From Treponema sp. (lineage in GTDB: Bacteria > Spirochaetota > Spirochaetia > Treponematales > Breznakiellaceae): a stretch of 36,888 nucleotides of DNA. The stretch covers positions 1 through 36,888 of the forward strand of contig JAIRYV010000055.1 of assembly GCA_031267685.1 (NCBI GenBank). The letters run 5' to 3'. Positions 1 through 8,008 of this stretch are shown here, in pieces (position 1 is the first letter of the stretch; each line of letters opens with the position of its first letter). The notes below the pieces were generated by a model. It was not told where the DNA came from, ran no database searches, and saw only the letters and a list, made by a program, of their open reading frames with translations. The position numbers were made by a program, and so were the translations under genes.

Positions 1-144
1 ACAGCGCCGCTCGTTTCATCTGTCGTTAATCTACTACTCTTAAATAATTCCGTCAAGCACTTTCTTTAAAAAAATCCACTTTCTTCAAAAAAAAATCACC
101 CCTCAAAAAAAATCTACTCTCTGCCAAAGCTCTCCACTTATGCC
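1..144. other. AT-rich upstream region with spaced A-tracts
   Basis: This stretch has no convincing gene. It holds three A-tracts, at about 68-74, 87-95 and 105-112, separated by pyrimidine-rich spacers. Their centres lie 17-20 bp apart, close to two helical turns, so the DNA may be curved just upstream of the symporter promoter. An UP-element or curvature role is inference. Confidence 0.4.
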
Positions 145-173
145 TTGCCACACGATTCTTGATAAAGTATGCT
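145..173 (+). promoter_or_regulatory. sigma70-type promoter, possibly leaderless
   Basis: TTGCCA at 145-150, a 17-bp spacer, and TATGCT at 168-173. The ATG of the symporter lies 6 nt after the -10 box, where transcription would start, and no Shine-Dalgarno sequence precedes it. A leaderless mRNA is therefore likely. Confidence 0.55.
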
Positions 174-179
174 TAAACC

Positions 180-1415
180 ATGAAAGTCTGGTTCAAGCTC
201 TTAATGGGTTCTATACTGGGTCTCCTGCTGGGTAGATTTATGCCTTCCGAGAATCAGCAGCTCCTTGATATCTTGGTGTGGCTCTCGGACTTAGCCATCA
301 AGATTGGACGCTACACAGTAGTGCCTATCATTTTCTTCTCTTTGACTATCGCGGTCTATGAGCTTCGGCAAACTGGTTCTTTCTGGCCATTGGTCTTCCG
401 TTCCATACTGGTAATGCTTGGAAGCTCAGTCTTTGTTATCGGAATCGGGCTTCTGGTAATCTCATTTTTTCCTTCTATTAGAATACCTGTTCTAAACGGA
501 GAAGATGTCGAGACTATTGCACTCAATTTGAAAGAAAGCATCAACTTGTTGTTTCCTGCTAATATGTTCTCTGCGCTGGTAAGTGATGGGATATACCTTC
601 TTCCGGTCTGTGTTTTCGCGTTCTTTGTGGGCATGGGGCTTTCCTATGATCGCAGCTTTTCCAAGTCAATCATCAGTCTGGTAGATTCCCTTTCAAGAAT
701 CTTCTATTATATAGGTATCTTCTTCTCCGAGATTCTGGGACTGGTTATCATCGTCCTAAGCGCTTACTGGGCTGTCCGCTACTACAACATTCTTCAGGAC
801 AGCCGGTTTCTGGCGCTCATCTCCCTGCTGAGTGTCCTAAGCACGGTTATAGGTTTTGTTCTCTTGCCGATGTTTCTCTACTGCATTGGAGGGAAGCAAT
901 TTTCTTTCAGTGCTGTATACAGTTCTCTGGGGCCAGTCTTGACCGCGTTTTTCTCCGGCGATATTAACTTTACCCTGTCGGTACTCATACAGCACGCCAA
1001 AGAGAATCTGGGCATCCGTAGGAGAAGCATCGCGGTTACCGCGCCGCTTTTTACCACTTTTGGCAGGGCAGGCAGCGCTATGGTCGCCGCAGTTGCGTTC
1101 ATGGTGATCATCAAATCATATTCCAGTCTGGAGATACCGCGCTCGGTTGTGATCTCGATAGGGTTAAACGCACTCTTCCTTTCGTTTTGCCTTGCCCGCT
1201 ATCCAGGAAGTGGCGCGTATATCGCCCTCGCAGTACTTTGCCAGAACTTCGGCGACGATGTTACGATATCAGGCTATCTTGTCCTCAAACCGCTCGCATT
1301 TTTCCTTATCTCTATAGGAACGTTTCTGGACATTATGATTTCGTTCTTTGCCAGCTACGCGATTGGAAAAATAAGCAACTTGCAGGAAGACCGAAGTCCG
1401 AAAAATTTTATCTAA
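180..1415 (+). CDS. cation:dicarboxylate/amino-acid symporter (DAACS/SDF family)
   Basis: Inner-membrane secondary transporter of 411 residues, the usual length for the sodium/proton:dicarboxylate and glutamate symporter family. It has many hydrophobic segments. The family layout is recognisable around residues 255-310, where GDINFTLSVLIQHAKENLGI occupies the place of the HP1 hairpin plus TM7 approach. The classical NMDGTA motif of TM7 is replaced by FGRAGSA, and the serine-rich hairpin motif is also altered. Cation coupling and substrate therefore cannot be read from well-studied members. The start is set by the promoter spacing, since there is no ribosome-binding site. Its stop codon overlaps that of the convergent gene by a few bases. 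Family assignment is secure; substrate is unknown. Confidence 0.85.
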   Translation: MKVWFKLLMGSILGLLLGRFMPSENQQLLDILVWLSDLAIKIGRYTVVPIIFFSLTIAVYELRQTGSFWPLVFRSILVMLGSSVFVIGIGLLVISFFPSIRIPVLNGEDVETIALNLKESINLLFPANMFSALVSDGIYLLPVCVFAFFVGMGLSYDRSFSKSIISLVDSLSRIFYYIGIFFSEILGLVIIVLSAYWAVRYYNILQDSRFLALISLLSVLSTVIGFVLLPMFLYCIGGKQFSFSAVYSSLGPVLTAFFSGDINFTLSVLIQHAKENLGIRRRSIAVTAPLFTTFGRAGSAMVAAVAFMVIIKSYSSLEIPRSVVISIGLNALFLSFCLARYPGSGAYIALAVLCQNFGDDVTISGYLVLKPLAFFLISIGTFLDIMISFFASYAIGKISNLQEDRSPKNFI

Positions 1416-2551
1416 AGCAGTTCCGTTCTTCCCGCGTCGCGGATTTGCTCCACGATCTCTCGAATCCGTTGGGTTTCACCCTTTCGAGCAACCAGTACTG
1501 AAGGCGCACCGCCGTCTTTCCCTGAACGCGCCACCACGATGAGGTCTTTAACGCCACAGAGTGCGACTGGTATGTCGGCATCAACAAAACAGGATTCCGC
1601 ACCCGCCTCATACACCTCAACCTCGCTGCTTCCTGCAAGTGGCGCGTATTCGTCCCAGCTTCCAATATCGCGCCATGCGAAATCTGCCGCGACCATAAAG
1701 GTGCGCACACATCGCTCGGCAATCGCATAGTCAAAGGAAACACGCTTGCTTTCATGGTAGGCATCGGCAAGGCCAGCCCACGCGCCGAGTATCTGTAGGC
1801 CGCTCTTGGTTGTGTAGGCGCTGGCAGATAGGGGCGACAACCTATCAAAGGACATAAACACATCAGGCGCAAGACGGGCGAATTCCCCAAGCATGAAACT
1901 GGAAGTAAATGCGAACATACCGGAGTTCCAATAGAAGCAGCCCGCCTCCAGAAAACGCTCTGCGGTTAGTTTATCCGGCTTTTCCCGAAACGAGGCAACC
2001 TTGAAGGCGCCGCCCAGACGCTCCGCGACCTCAATATACCCATAAGCGGTTTCCGGCCTACTAGGTGGTATGCCAAAAACCACCAACGCGTCCTGATTCA
2101 GCGCAGTTTTATATGCCGCGGCGGCATTTACCTTAAACACCTCAAGTGGCGCGATGATGTGGTCACTGGTCAGCACAAGAATAGCGCGGTCTCCATCCAT
2201 TGCAGCATATTTGACACCACAGGCAATGGCTGCCGCCGTGTTCTTTGCCTCCGGCTCCGGTATCAATACCATGCGTCGCCGCGCTTCTTCGCCAAAGCGC
2301 TCACACTCGGCCAGAACAAGCGGCGTGTAAGACTCGGCGGCTATGATGATGAGTCGCCCATCCGTCGCAAGTACGGCGAGGCCGCGTTCAATGGCGCTTG
2401 CGAAAAAGGTTTGATCAAAGGCACAGCCCGATGGCGTATTCTCACTGTCTTTAGAGCGGTACGTCAGGAACTGCTTGGGCTTTGCCGCATTGCTGGCAGG
2501 CCAGAGCCGCGTTCCTGAACCGCCAGCCATGATAATGCAATCACTAAACAT
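1412..2551 (-). CDS. manC: mannose-1-phosphate guanylyltransferase
   Basis: Makes GDP-mannose from GTP and mannose-1-phosphate, a precursor for surface polysaccharides and glycans. The N-terminus carries the nucleotidyltransferase signature IIMAGGSGTRLWPAS (residues 6-20), followed by AAKPKQFL. A REKPD motif lies near residue 190 and the sugar-binding FYWNSGMFAF region follows. At 379 residues it is a stand-alone pyrophosphorylase without the C-terminal isomerase domain of bifunctional enzymes. I chose the ATG at 2551 because the conserved domain begins at once there; a longer frame upstream adds 18 residues unlike the family. A -10 box lies 6 nt before this ATG and there is no Shine-Dalgarno, so the mRNA may be leaderless. 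The gene symbol is the usual one for this activity. Confidence 0.88.
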   Translation of the reverse strand: MFSDCIIMAGGSGTRLWPASNAAKPKQFLTYRSKDSENTPSGCAFDQTFFASAIERGLAVLATDGRLIIIAAESYTPLVLAECERFGEEARRRMVLIPEPEAKNTAAAIACGVKYAAMDGDRAILVLTSDHIIAPLEVFKVNAAAAYKTALNQDALVVFGIPPSRPETAYGYIEVAERLGGAFKVASFREKPDKLTAERFLEAGCFYWNSGMFAFTSSFMLGEFARLAPDVFMSFDRLSPLSASAYTTKSGLQILGAWAGLADAYHESKRVSFDYAIAERCVRTFMVAADFAWRDIGSWDEYAPLAGSSEVEVYEAGAESCFVDADIPVALCGVKDLIVVARSGKDGGAPSVLVARKGETQRIREIVEQIRDAGRTELL

Positions 2552-2557
2552 GGGGAG

Positions 2558-2585
2558 AGTATAACAGTATAAGCAATATAAACAA
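2558..2585 (-). promoter_or_regulatory. manC promoter, possibly leaderless
   Basis: Read on the minus strand: TTGTTT (2580-2585), a 16-bp spacer and TATACT (2558-2563), then six bases (CTCCCC) and the ATG at 2551. No ribosome-binding site is present between the -10 box and the start. Confidence 0.5.
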
Positions 2586-2650
2586 AGCCCCTCGCCATAA
2601 GACAAGGGGCTGAAAGCAGAGAACGCGGCGTTTTACACAGGCTTCACGCG

Positions 2651-2941
2651 CTAACGTTTCTCTTTAACCTTTTCTTTTTCCTTGATGATCTTGGCTTCTA
2701 GCTTGTCGATCATCTTATCGACCACTACCCGCAGGTCAAAGTCGGTCTCCTTGACATGGATCGATACGCCCCAGCGGAAGTTAACGGTTGCTTCCGCCGC
2801 ATAATCCTTGTTTTTCGTGAAGGTGAACAGGAGATCGACAATCATATTCTCGGCATTGGGTATGCGGTTGATTTTGCGATCAAGATACGCTTTGGTATCT
2901 TCCTGCATGGTGAAATGAACGGCCTTAACGTCAATGTTCAT
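2651..2941 (-). CDS. hpf: short ribosome hibernation promoting factor (HPF/RaiA family)
   Basis: A 96-residue protein of the HPF/YfiA (sigma-54 modulation) family. It binds the 30S subunit and promotes 100S dimers or inactive ribosomes when growth slows. Family features are the beta1 strand MNIDVKAVHF, a helix with YLDRKINRI, a strand ending EATVNF, and the final helix DLRVVVDKMIDKLEAKI. It ends in a lysine-rich tail (KEKEKVKEKR) and lacks the C-terminal dimerisation domain of long HPF. The start at 2941 has AAGGAG six to seven bases upstream; the open frame extends a further 20 residues that do not match the family. The upstream region contains a transposon remnant, so its promoter may have been altered. 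Confidence 0.88.
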   Translation of the reverse strand: MNIDVKAVHFTMQEDTKAYLDRKINRIPNAENMIVDLLFTFTKNKDYAAEATVNFRWGVSIHVKETDFDLRVVVDKMIDKLEAKIIKEKEKVKEKR

Positions 2942-2998
2942 ACTGCACTCCTTGTCAGTCAGTTGTCTGCTTAGACATTTAGCGGTAACGCTATTGGT

Positions 2999-3060
2999 CA
3001 ATACCCATGCCTAAAGGCAGGGTATTGTAGCTTGAGCTGAACAATCAACTCAAGCTACAA
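2999..3060 (-). mobile_element. IS200/IS605-type right-end hairpins (decayed)
   Basis: Two perfect or near-perfect hairpins lie end to end. CAATACCC (2999-3006) pairs with GGGTATTG (3020-3027), with TGCC/GGCA pairing inside the loop. TTGTAGCTTGAG (3025-3036) pairs with CTCAAGCTACAA (3049-3060). They share three bases, so they cannot both form fully. The first resembles the terminal palindrome of IS200/IS605 elements and lies just downstream of a TnpB-like C-terminus on the same strand. No left end or tnpA is visible. Confidence 0.55.
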
Positions 3061-3166
3061 GGTTTCTGCTTCCCACGATAGCTTCACCCTTATCACCAAA
3101 AGCCGACGCTTCATGTCCACAGGCATTGATTCCCCGCACTGCACGGGTATGAACTTGTATACTAAG
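3050..3166 (-). pseudogene. C-terminal remnant of IS605 OrfB/TnpB-type protein
   Basis: Read on the minus strand, an open frame of about 38 codons ends at 3050 with a TGA. It includes AVRGINACGHEASAFGDKG, which resembles the extreme C-terminus of IS200/IS605 OrfB (TnpB) proteins, the part after the zinc-finger and RuvC motifs. An in-frame TAG at 3167-3169 closes it upstream, and no further TnpB homology could be traced by eye. It overlaps the right-end hairpins, as expected for the 3' end of such an element. This is recognition by pattern, not by alignment. A translated search against TnpB families would settle it. Confidence 0.55.
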
Positions 3167-3340
3167 CTATCTTTAGCTCAATGTCAACAAAAGTTTCTAA
3201 TCCCATCAGGATAAACGCATAAGAATCAGCCAGTTTGTTGTGGGTGTGTGGCGCCTCGTCTGTCAGTTCAAGCTTTGCCCGTATCCTATGTCCTCTTACT
3301 CCGGGAAAAAGAATTTTCTCCAGAAATCATCTAAAACAGC
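3061..3340. other. intergenic region upstream of the DUF4469 promoter
   Basis: Apart from the TnpB-like remnant at its left edge, I see no gene here. The DNA is moderately AT-rich and shows no convincing tRNA or riboswitch fold. It probably represents eroded mobile-element flank plus upstream promoter DNA. Confidence 0.4.
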
Positions 3341-3369
3341 TTGACATTCTTTTTACAGCCCGCTATAAT
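3341..3369 (+). promoter_or_regulatory. consensus sigma70 promoter
   Basis: Perfect TTGACA (3341-3346), a 17-bp spacer and perfect TATAAT (3364-3369). The predicted start near 3376 leaves a leader of about 220 nt before the ATG at 3598. The leader contains a 7-bp hairpin, CAGATGT/ACATCTG, at about 3395-3415. This is the strongest promoter match seen in the window. Confidence 0.8.
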
Positions 3370-3597
3370 CTTTTGTATGGACTTGATGAAACGCCAGATG
3401 TCCATTGAACATCTGCCTGCTTACCGTTTATCTTCCTCTGGCTCCCGGCTCCCGGCTCCCATTATACTCTCTTAAACACACAGCGTGTCAAGTAGTCGCA
3501 CGCTTTAATTCTTCACATTTACCATATCAATTCTTATACAAAGAAGTCAGTTCCAATATGTCAGATTCTGGAACTACCTCAGAGGAGTAACGAACAC

Positions 3598-4329
3598 ATG
3601 GCAGTACTGCACACGATCAAAGCATGGCTGTACGACAACCTGCTGACCGAAGACGAAAACGACCTTGTCGCACGGGTCAGCGCGGAGCGGACCCTCTCAG
3701 TCAGGGACATTTGCGAGTCAGCTGTGACGCGGGGCGGCGCGGACATCAACGCGTCCGCCATGGAACACGCGGTGGAGCTTTTCCACAAGGAGATGGGTTA
3801 CCGCCTCTGCGACGGCTTCTCCGTCAATACCGGCTGGTACGCGGCCTCCATGCACATTAAGGGCATATTCAACAGCCCCACCGAAGGCTTTGACCCGGAA
3901 AAGCACACTGTTCTGGCTGAATTCCACCAGGGTGTGGAACTGCGCCGGGACCTGGACGCTGTGAACGTGAGCATTATGGGCAAGGCGGAGACCGCCTTCT
4001 TTATCGCCCAAGTAACCGACATACGCACCGGTAGCGTCAACAACGTCCTGACCCCTGGCCGAAACGCGAAAATCGCGGGCAGCAAGCTCAAGATTGTAGG
4101 GAAGGACGCAACCTGTGGCGTGTACTTCGTGAACCTGGGTACACAGGAACGGGTGAAGGTGGAAGAAGCGGACATTGTGGAGAACCAGAACGCGCATCTT
4201 TTGGTGATCATCCCCGCGCTTGTGGCGGGAACATATCATCTGGAAATAACCACGCAGTTCACGGATGGTAGCACCCTCTTAAAGAAACCCCGCATGACCG
4301 TGTTTGATCGGCCACTCACGATTGGATAG
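3598..4329 (+). CDS. HU-like DNA-binding domain / DUF4469 protein
   Basis: A 243-residue protein of the family with an HU-like N-terminal domain and a C-terminal Ig-like DUF4469 domain. The N-terminus (WLYDNLLTEDENDLVARVS) and the C-terminal block (DIRTGSVNNVLTPG, GSKLKIVG, GVYFVN, IPALVAGTYHLEITTQFT) are both shared with the second family member at 27196. It has no signal peptide, so a cytoplasmic site is likely. GAGGAG lies about 10 bases before the ATG. It is preceded by a consensus promoter with a long leader, suggesting strong expression. The biological role of this family is not established; DNA binding is inferred from the HU-like fold only. Confidence 0.75.
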   Translation: MAVLHTIKAWLYDNLLTEDENDLVARVSAERTLSVRDICESAVTRGGADINASAMEHAVELFHKEMGYRLCDGFSVNTGWYAASMHIKGIFNSPTEGFDPEKHTVLAEFHQGVELRRDLDAVNVSIMGKAETAFFIAQVTDIRTGSVNNVLTPGRNAKIAGSKLKIVGKDATCGVYFVNLGTQERVKVEEADIVENQNAHLLVIIPALVAGTYHLEITTQFTDGSTLLKKPRMTVFDRPLTIG

Positions 4330-4336
4330 AAGCATT

Positions 4337-4391
4337 TCACACGTATTGGTGTGAGTGGCACATAGGCACGCGTGTGAGTGGCACATAGTGC
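4337..4391 (+). repeat. short direct repeats and hairpins after the DUF4469 gene
   Basis: GTGTGAGTGGCACATAG occurs twice, at 4349-4365 and 4372-4388, with a 23-bp period. A hairpin TCACAC/GTGTGA (4337-4354) and a small GGCAC/GTGCC hairpin near the end overlap them. There is no T-run, so a simple intrinsic terminator is doubtful. Confidence 0.6.
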
Positions 4392-4446
4392 CGTGGCGGT
4401 TTTACGAACAGGTTACAGAACACGAAAAACTTAGGAGGAGAAGAGA

Positions 4447-5046
4447 ATGAAAGAGATGAACAGGAAGAACATTCCACGTACATTCATAGCGTTGCTTGCG
4501 GTAGCGCTCTTGTCCGCGTGTGCGGCAACGCCCCCACAGCGGGCAGGGAATACGGAGGCGGCCTCTGTCGCTACAGTGCCGGCAGCCGTAAGCCTGGACC
4601 AGGCTGTGGCGCAAACAGCTTCGGCTATCCGGGCCAAGACACCTCAAAACACGAAAATCGCAGTCGTTGAGTTCGCGTCCGAATCCGCCAATCTTTCCGA
4701 TTACCTTATGGAAGAGCTTAACTTCGCGCTGCTTGACGAAGGCCTATCCGTTATTGACCGGGCGAACCTCAACGCAGTGCGGCAAGAGCTGAACTTCCAG
4801 ATGTCCGGGGAGGTGGACGAAGAAAGCGCCCTGTCCATCGGCAAGTTTCTGGGCGTGGATTATGTTGTTACTGGCCAGTTCCGTTTGACCGGCGCGGAAT
4901 ACCGGTTTGCCGTAACCCTGATCAGTGTAAAGAGCGCGGCCCGGGAGTCCGCTGTGCGCCTTGACGTGCGCAACGATGAGCGAACGCGGAAACTGGTCGA
5001 GACCCTTGGCAAAACAAGCGTCCAATCTCATTCAGCGGGCTATTAA
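4447..5046 (+). CDS. CsgG/LpoB-like outer-membrane lipoprotein
   Basis: A 199-residue lipoprotein. The signal peptide ends in a lipobox (LLSAC, Cys near residue 25). After a low-complexity Ala/Pro/Gln linker comes a CsgG-like fold: IAVVEFASESANLSDYLMEE, then VIDRANLNAVRQEL, then IGKFLGVDYVVTGQF. CsgG and LpoB relatives act in outer-membrane secretion pores or as activators of penicillin-binding proteins; which applies here is not known. A strong AGGAGG lies just upstream. The following gene starts 10 bp later and encodes a paralogous domain, so the two are co-transcribed and probably arose by duplication. Confidence 0.75.
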   Translation: MKEMNRKNIPRTFIALLAVALLSACAATPPQRAGNTEAASVATVPAAVSLDQAVAQTASAIRAKTPQNTKIAVVEFASESANLSDYLMEELNFALLDEGLSVIDRANLNAVRQELNFQMSGEVDEESALSIGKFLGVDYVVTGQFRLTGAEYRFAVTLISVKSAARESAVRLDVRNDERTRKLVETLGKTSVQSHSAGY

Positions 5047-5056
5047 GGAGGCTATA

Positions 5057-6646
5057 ATGAAAAAGATTTTGTCAATGACAATGGTTTTTGCCTTACTCTG
5101 TTCTCTTGCGGGCGCGGCCACACTGGACGATGTGATAACAAACGCTGCGCGGGATATTTGCAAGGATTTGCCCAAAGGGGCGCGTATTGCCATCGTCAAC
5201 TTCGATTCCGAAGCCGACCAGATTTCCGACTATATTATGGAAGAACTGACCTACGCCTTTGTGGAAAACGATGTGGAAGTGGCCGACCGGACCAATCTGC
5301 CCTATGTGCGCCAGCAGCTGCAGCTACAGGAGCAAGGGGATGTGAGCGACAAAGACGGGCAGCAGATCGGGAAGTTTATCGGAGCGCAGGCAATAATAAC
5401 CGGGCAGTTCATTCCGACCGGCGGGCAGTACCGGTTCAGGGTAACGGCGGTAAGCGTGGAGAAGGCGACGCGGCTTTCCGGTGTGCGGTTTGACGTGAAC
5501 GAAGACAGCGCCCTGCAAAGAACGCTTACGGCGCTGAAGGGTGGCGGGATAGTGTCCCGTCCCAACCAGGGCTTGCCGCAAAAGGCGAAGACCCCGGGGA
5601 ATTGGCTGGACGAGGGGATCAAGCTTGCTTCGCAAAGCAGGTTTAACGAGGCGGTAGAGGCGTTTACCCAGGCGTTGAAACTGGATTCTGGTTTAAGTGC
5701 GGCGTATGCTCTGCGAGGCAGGGCGTTGTATGCCAGCGTGTCCCGTGTAACTAGCGTGAGTGAAGATTTCAGCAGACTTGACATGGTGACTACTATCGGC
5801 GCCGTAGTTTCTGAAGAAAAGAAGGCGGTATATGACCGAGCGATAGCGGACTACACCCAGGCCATACGGCTCGACCTGGATAACGCCAGCGTCTATAACG
5901 AACGGGGTGTTGCGTATAGCAACAAAGGGGACAACAACCGAGCGATAGCGGACTACACCCAGGCGTTACGGCTCGCTCCCAATTATGCGACGGCGTATAA
6001 CAACCGGGGCATTGCGTATGCCGACAAAGGGGACTATAACCGAGCGATAGCGGACTACACCCAGGCGCTGCGGCTCGACCCCAATGATGCGGCGGCGTAT
6101 CTCAACCGGGGCCTTGCGTATAAGGACAAAGGGGACTATGACCGTGCGATAGCGGACTACACCCAGGCGCTCCGGCTCGACCCCAATGATGCGGTGGCGT
6201 ATTACAACCGGGGCATTGCGTATTACAGCAAAAGGGACTATGACCGTGCGATAGCGGACTACACCCAGGCGCTGCGGCTCGACCCCAATGATGCGGCGGC
6301 GTATAACAACCGGGGCAGTGCGTATAGGAACAAGGGGGACAACGACCGAGCGATAGCGGACTACACCCAGGCGCTGCGGCTCGACCCCAATGATGCGACG
6401 GCGTATAACAACCGGGGCAATGCGTATGACGACAAAGGGGACAACGACCGAGCGATAGCGGACTACACCCAGGCGCTCCGGCTCGACCCCAATTATACGA
6501 CGGCGTATTCTAACCGGGGCAATGCGTATTACTACAGAGGGGACTATGCCCGCGCCCGTGCGGACTGGGAGAAAGCGTTGCAACTTAATCCCAATCTCGC
6601 CCAAGCGAGGAATAACCTTGAAGTCCTGCGAAAACAGGGGTATTGA
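5057..6646 (+). CDS. periplasmic CsgG-like domain fused to nine TPR repeats
   Basis: A 529-residue secreted protein. A signal peptide (MKKILSMTMVFALLCSLAGA) is followed by a CsgG/LpoB-like domain, roughly residues 22-170. This domain parallels that of the lipoprotein upstream: RIAIVNFDSEADQISDYIME, VADRTNLPYVRQQL, IGKFIGAQAIITGQF. The rest is nine TPR units of 34 residues, the second interrupted by an insertion of about 26 residues. The central units are almost identical at DNA level (102-bp period) and follow the pattern AYNNRGxAY-DKGDYDRAIADYTQALRLDPN. The ATG at 5057 has AAGGAGG six bases upstream; an earlier in-frame start would add 32 residues and spoil the signal peptide. Probable role is an envelope assembly scaffold (inference). 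Confidence 0.75.
   Translation: MKKILSMTMVFALLCSLAGAATLDDVITNAARDICKDLPKGARIAIVNFDSEADQISDYIMEELTYAFVENDVEVADRTNLPYVRQQLQLQEQGDVSDKDGQQIGKFIGAQAIITGQFIPTGGQYRFRVTAVSVEKATRLSGVRFDVNEDSALQRTLTALKGGGIVSRPNQGLPQKAKTPGNWLDEGIKLASQSRFNEAVEAFTQALKLDSGLSAAYALRGRALYASVSRVTSVSEDFSRLDMVTTIGAVVSEEKKAVYDRAIADYTQAIRLDLDNASVYNERGVAYSNKGDNNRAIADYTQALRLAPNYATAYNNRGIAYADKGDYNRAIADYTQALRLDPNDAAAYLNRGLAYKDKGDYDRAIADYTQALRLDPNDAVAYYNRGIAYYSKRDYDRAIADYTQALRLDPNDAAAYNNRGSAYRNKGDNDRAIADYTQALRLDPNDATAYNNRGNAYDDKGDNDRAIADYTQALRLDPNYTTAYSNRGNAYYYRGDYARARADWEKALQLNPNLAQARNNLEVLRKQGY
5884..6580 (+). repeat. 102-bp tandem repeats encoding TPR units (array 1)
   Basis: About seven near-identical 102-bp units, each encoding one 34-residue TPR. 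The core GCGATAGCGGACTACACCCA is almost invariant. Such DNA identity favours slippage, gene conversion and unit-number variation between this and the two neighbouring TPR genes. Confidence 0.85.
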
Positions 6647-6661
6647 AAGGAGGCTATAGGG

Positions 6662-8008
6662 ATGTCGGCCAAATCAATGAGCAATGAGGCCGTCCGGAAA
6701 GAAAGCGGGCGGCCAGGTGAGTGTACCGGAACACATGCAATACCACCGGTTCCAACAGGCGGGAGCCAGAGCGGGACGGGAGACGCGGATCAGGACATAG
6801 CAAAGTACACCGAGATGATACAGCGCAACCCGAATGACACGGCGGCGTATAACAACCGGGGCAATGCGTATAAGGACAAAGGGGACTATGACCGAGCGAT
6901 AGCGGACTACACCCAGGCGCTGCGGCTCGACTCCAATGATGTGGCGGTGTATTCCAACCGGGGCATTGCGTATAAGGACAAAGGAGACTATGACCGAGCG
7001 ATAGCGGACTACACCCAGGCGCTGCGGCTCGACTCCAATGATGCGGCGGCGTATAACAACCGGGGACTTGCGTATCAGGACAAGGGGGACAACGATCGTG
7101 CGATAGCGGACTACACCCAGGCATTGCGGCTTGACCCCAATTCTGCGGCGGCGTATTACAACCGGGGTAATGTGTATGGCAACAAGGGGGACTACGACCG
7201 TGCGGTAGCGGACTACACCCAGGCGCTGTGGCTCGACCCGAATCTTGTGGCGGCGTATAACAACCGGGGACTTGCGTATGACGACAAGGGGGGCTATGAC
7301 CGAGCGATAGCGGACTACACCCAGGCGCTGCGGCTCGACCCGAATCTTGCGGCGGCGTATTACAACCGGGGTAATGTGTATGGCAACAAGGGGGACTACG
7401 ACCGTGCGGTAGCGGACTACACCCAGGCGCTGCAGCTCGACCCGAATCTTGCGGCGGCGTATTACAACCGGGGCAATGCGTATGCTGGAAAAGGGGACTA
7501 TGACCGAGCGATAGTGGACTACACCCAGGCGCTCTGGCTCGACCCCAATGATGTGGCGGCGTATTCCAACCGGGGACTTGCGTATTACTACAGAGGGGAC
7601 TATGACCGAGCGATAGTGGACTACACCCAGGCGCTCCGGCTCGACCCCAATGATGTGGCGGTGTATTACAACCGGGGCAGTGCGTATGCCGACAAGGGGG
7701 ACTATGACCGAGCGATAGCGGACTACACCCAGGCGCTGCGGCTCGACCCCAATTACGCGGTGGCATATTCCAACCGGGGCAATGCGTATGCCGACAAAGG
7801 GGACTATGACCGAGCGATAGCGGACTACACCCAGGCGTTGCGGCTCGACCCCAATGATGCGTCGGCGTATTACAACCGGGGCAGTGCATATACCGAGAAA
7901 GGGGACTACGTCCGCGCCCGCGCTGACTGGGAGAAAGCGTTGCAACTCAACCCCAATGACGCCAATGCGCGGCATAACCTTGAAGTCCTGCGGGGCATGG
8001 GTTACTGA
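6662..8008 (+). CDS. TPR protein with eleven repeats, signal peptide apparently lost
   Basis: A 448-residue protein made of a 36-residue odd N-terminus, a half repeat (QDIAKYTEMIQRNPNDT) and eleven full TPRs. The last TPR (VRARADWEKALQLNPND) and the NLEVLRGMGY tail match the end of the gene before it. The N-terminus has no signal peptide. Its DNA aligns with the non-coding leader of the next TPR gene (compare 6726-6765 with 8117-8155). It joins at about 6761-6767 directly to the SGTGDADQDIAKYT segment that follows the signal peptide in that paralogue. About 110 bp including the signal sequence therefore appears deleted. An AAGGAGG precedes the ATG, so translation is plausible, but the product would be cytoplasmic. 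Confidence 0.65.
   Translation: MSAKSMSNEAVRKESGRPGECTGTHAIPPVPTGGSQSGTGDADQDIAKYTEMIQRNPNDTAAYNNRGNAYKDKGDYDRAIADYTQALRLDSNDVAVYSNRGIAYKDKGDYDRAIADYTQALRLDSNDAAAYNNRGLAYQDKGDNDRAIADYTQALRLDPNSAAAYYNRGNVYGNKGDYDRAVADYTQALWLDPNLVAAYNNRGLAYDDKGGYDRAIADYTQALRLDPNLAAAYYNRGNVYGNKGDYDRAVADYTQALQLDPNLAAAYYNRGNAYAGKGDYDRAIVDYTQALWLDPNDVAAYSNRGLAYYYRGDYDRAIVDYTQALRLDPNDVAVYYNRGSAYADKGDYDRAIADYTQALRLDPNYAVAYSNRGNAYADKGDYDRAIADYTQALRLDPNDASAYYNRGSAYTEKGDYVRARADWEKALQLNPNDANARHNLEVLRGMGY
6835..7940 (+). repeat. 102-bp tandem repeats encoding TPR units (array 2)
   Basis: Eleven 102-bp units. Units 4 and 6 (starting near 7147 and 7351) are almost identical to each other, including the shared variant GNVYGNKGDYDRAVADYTQA, while unit 5 differs. 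This points to a recent two-unit duplication or conversion inside the array. Confidence 0.8.

Noticed and set aside
3405-3590. 61-codon frame in the leader of the first DUF4469 gene
   Set aside because: It would begin with TTG without a ribosome-binding site and has no recognisable product; it was treated as 5' leader.
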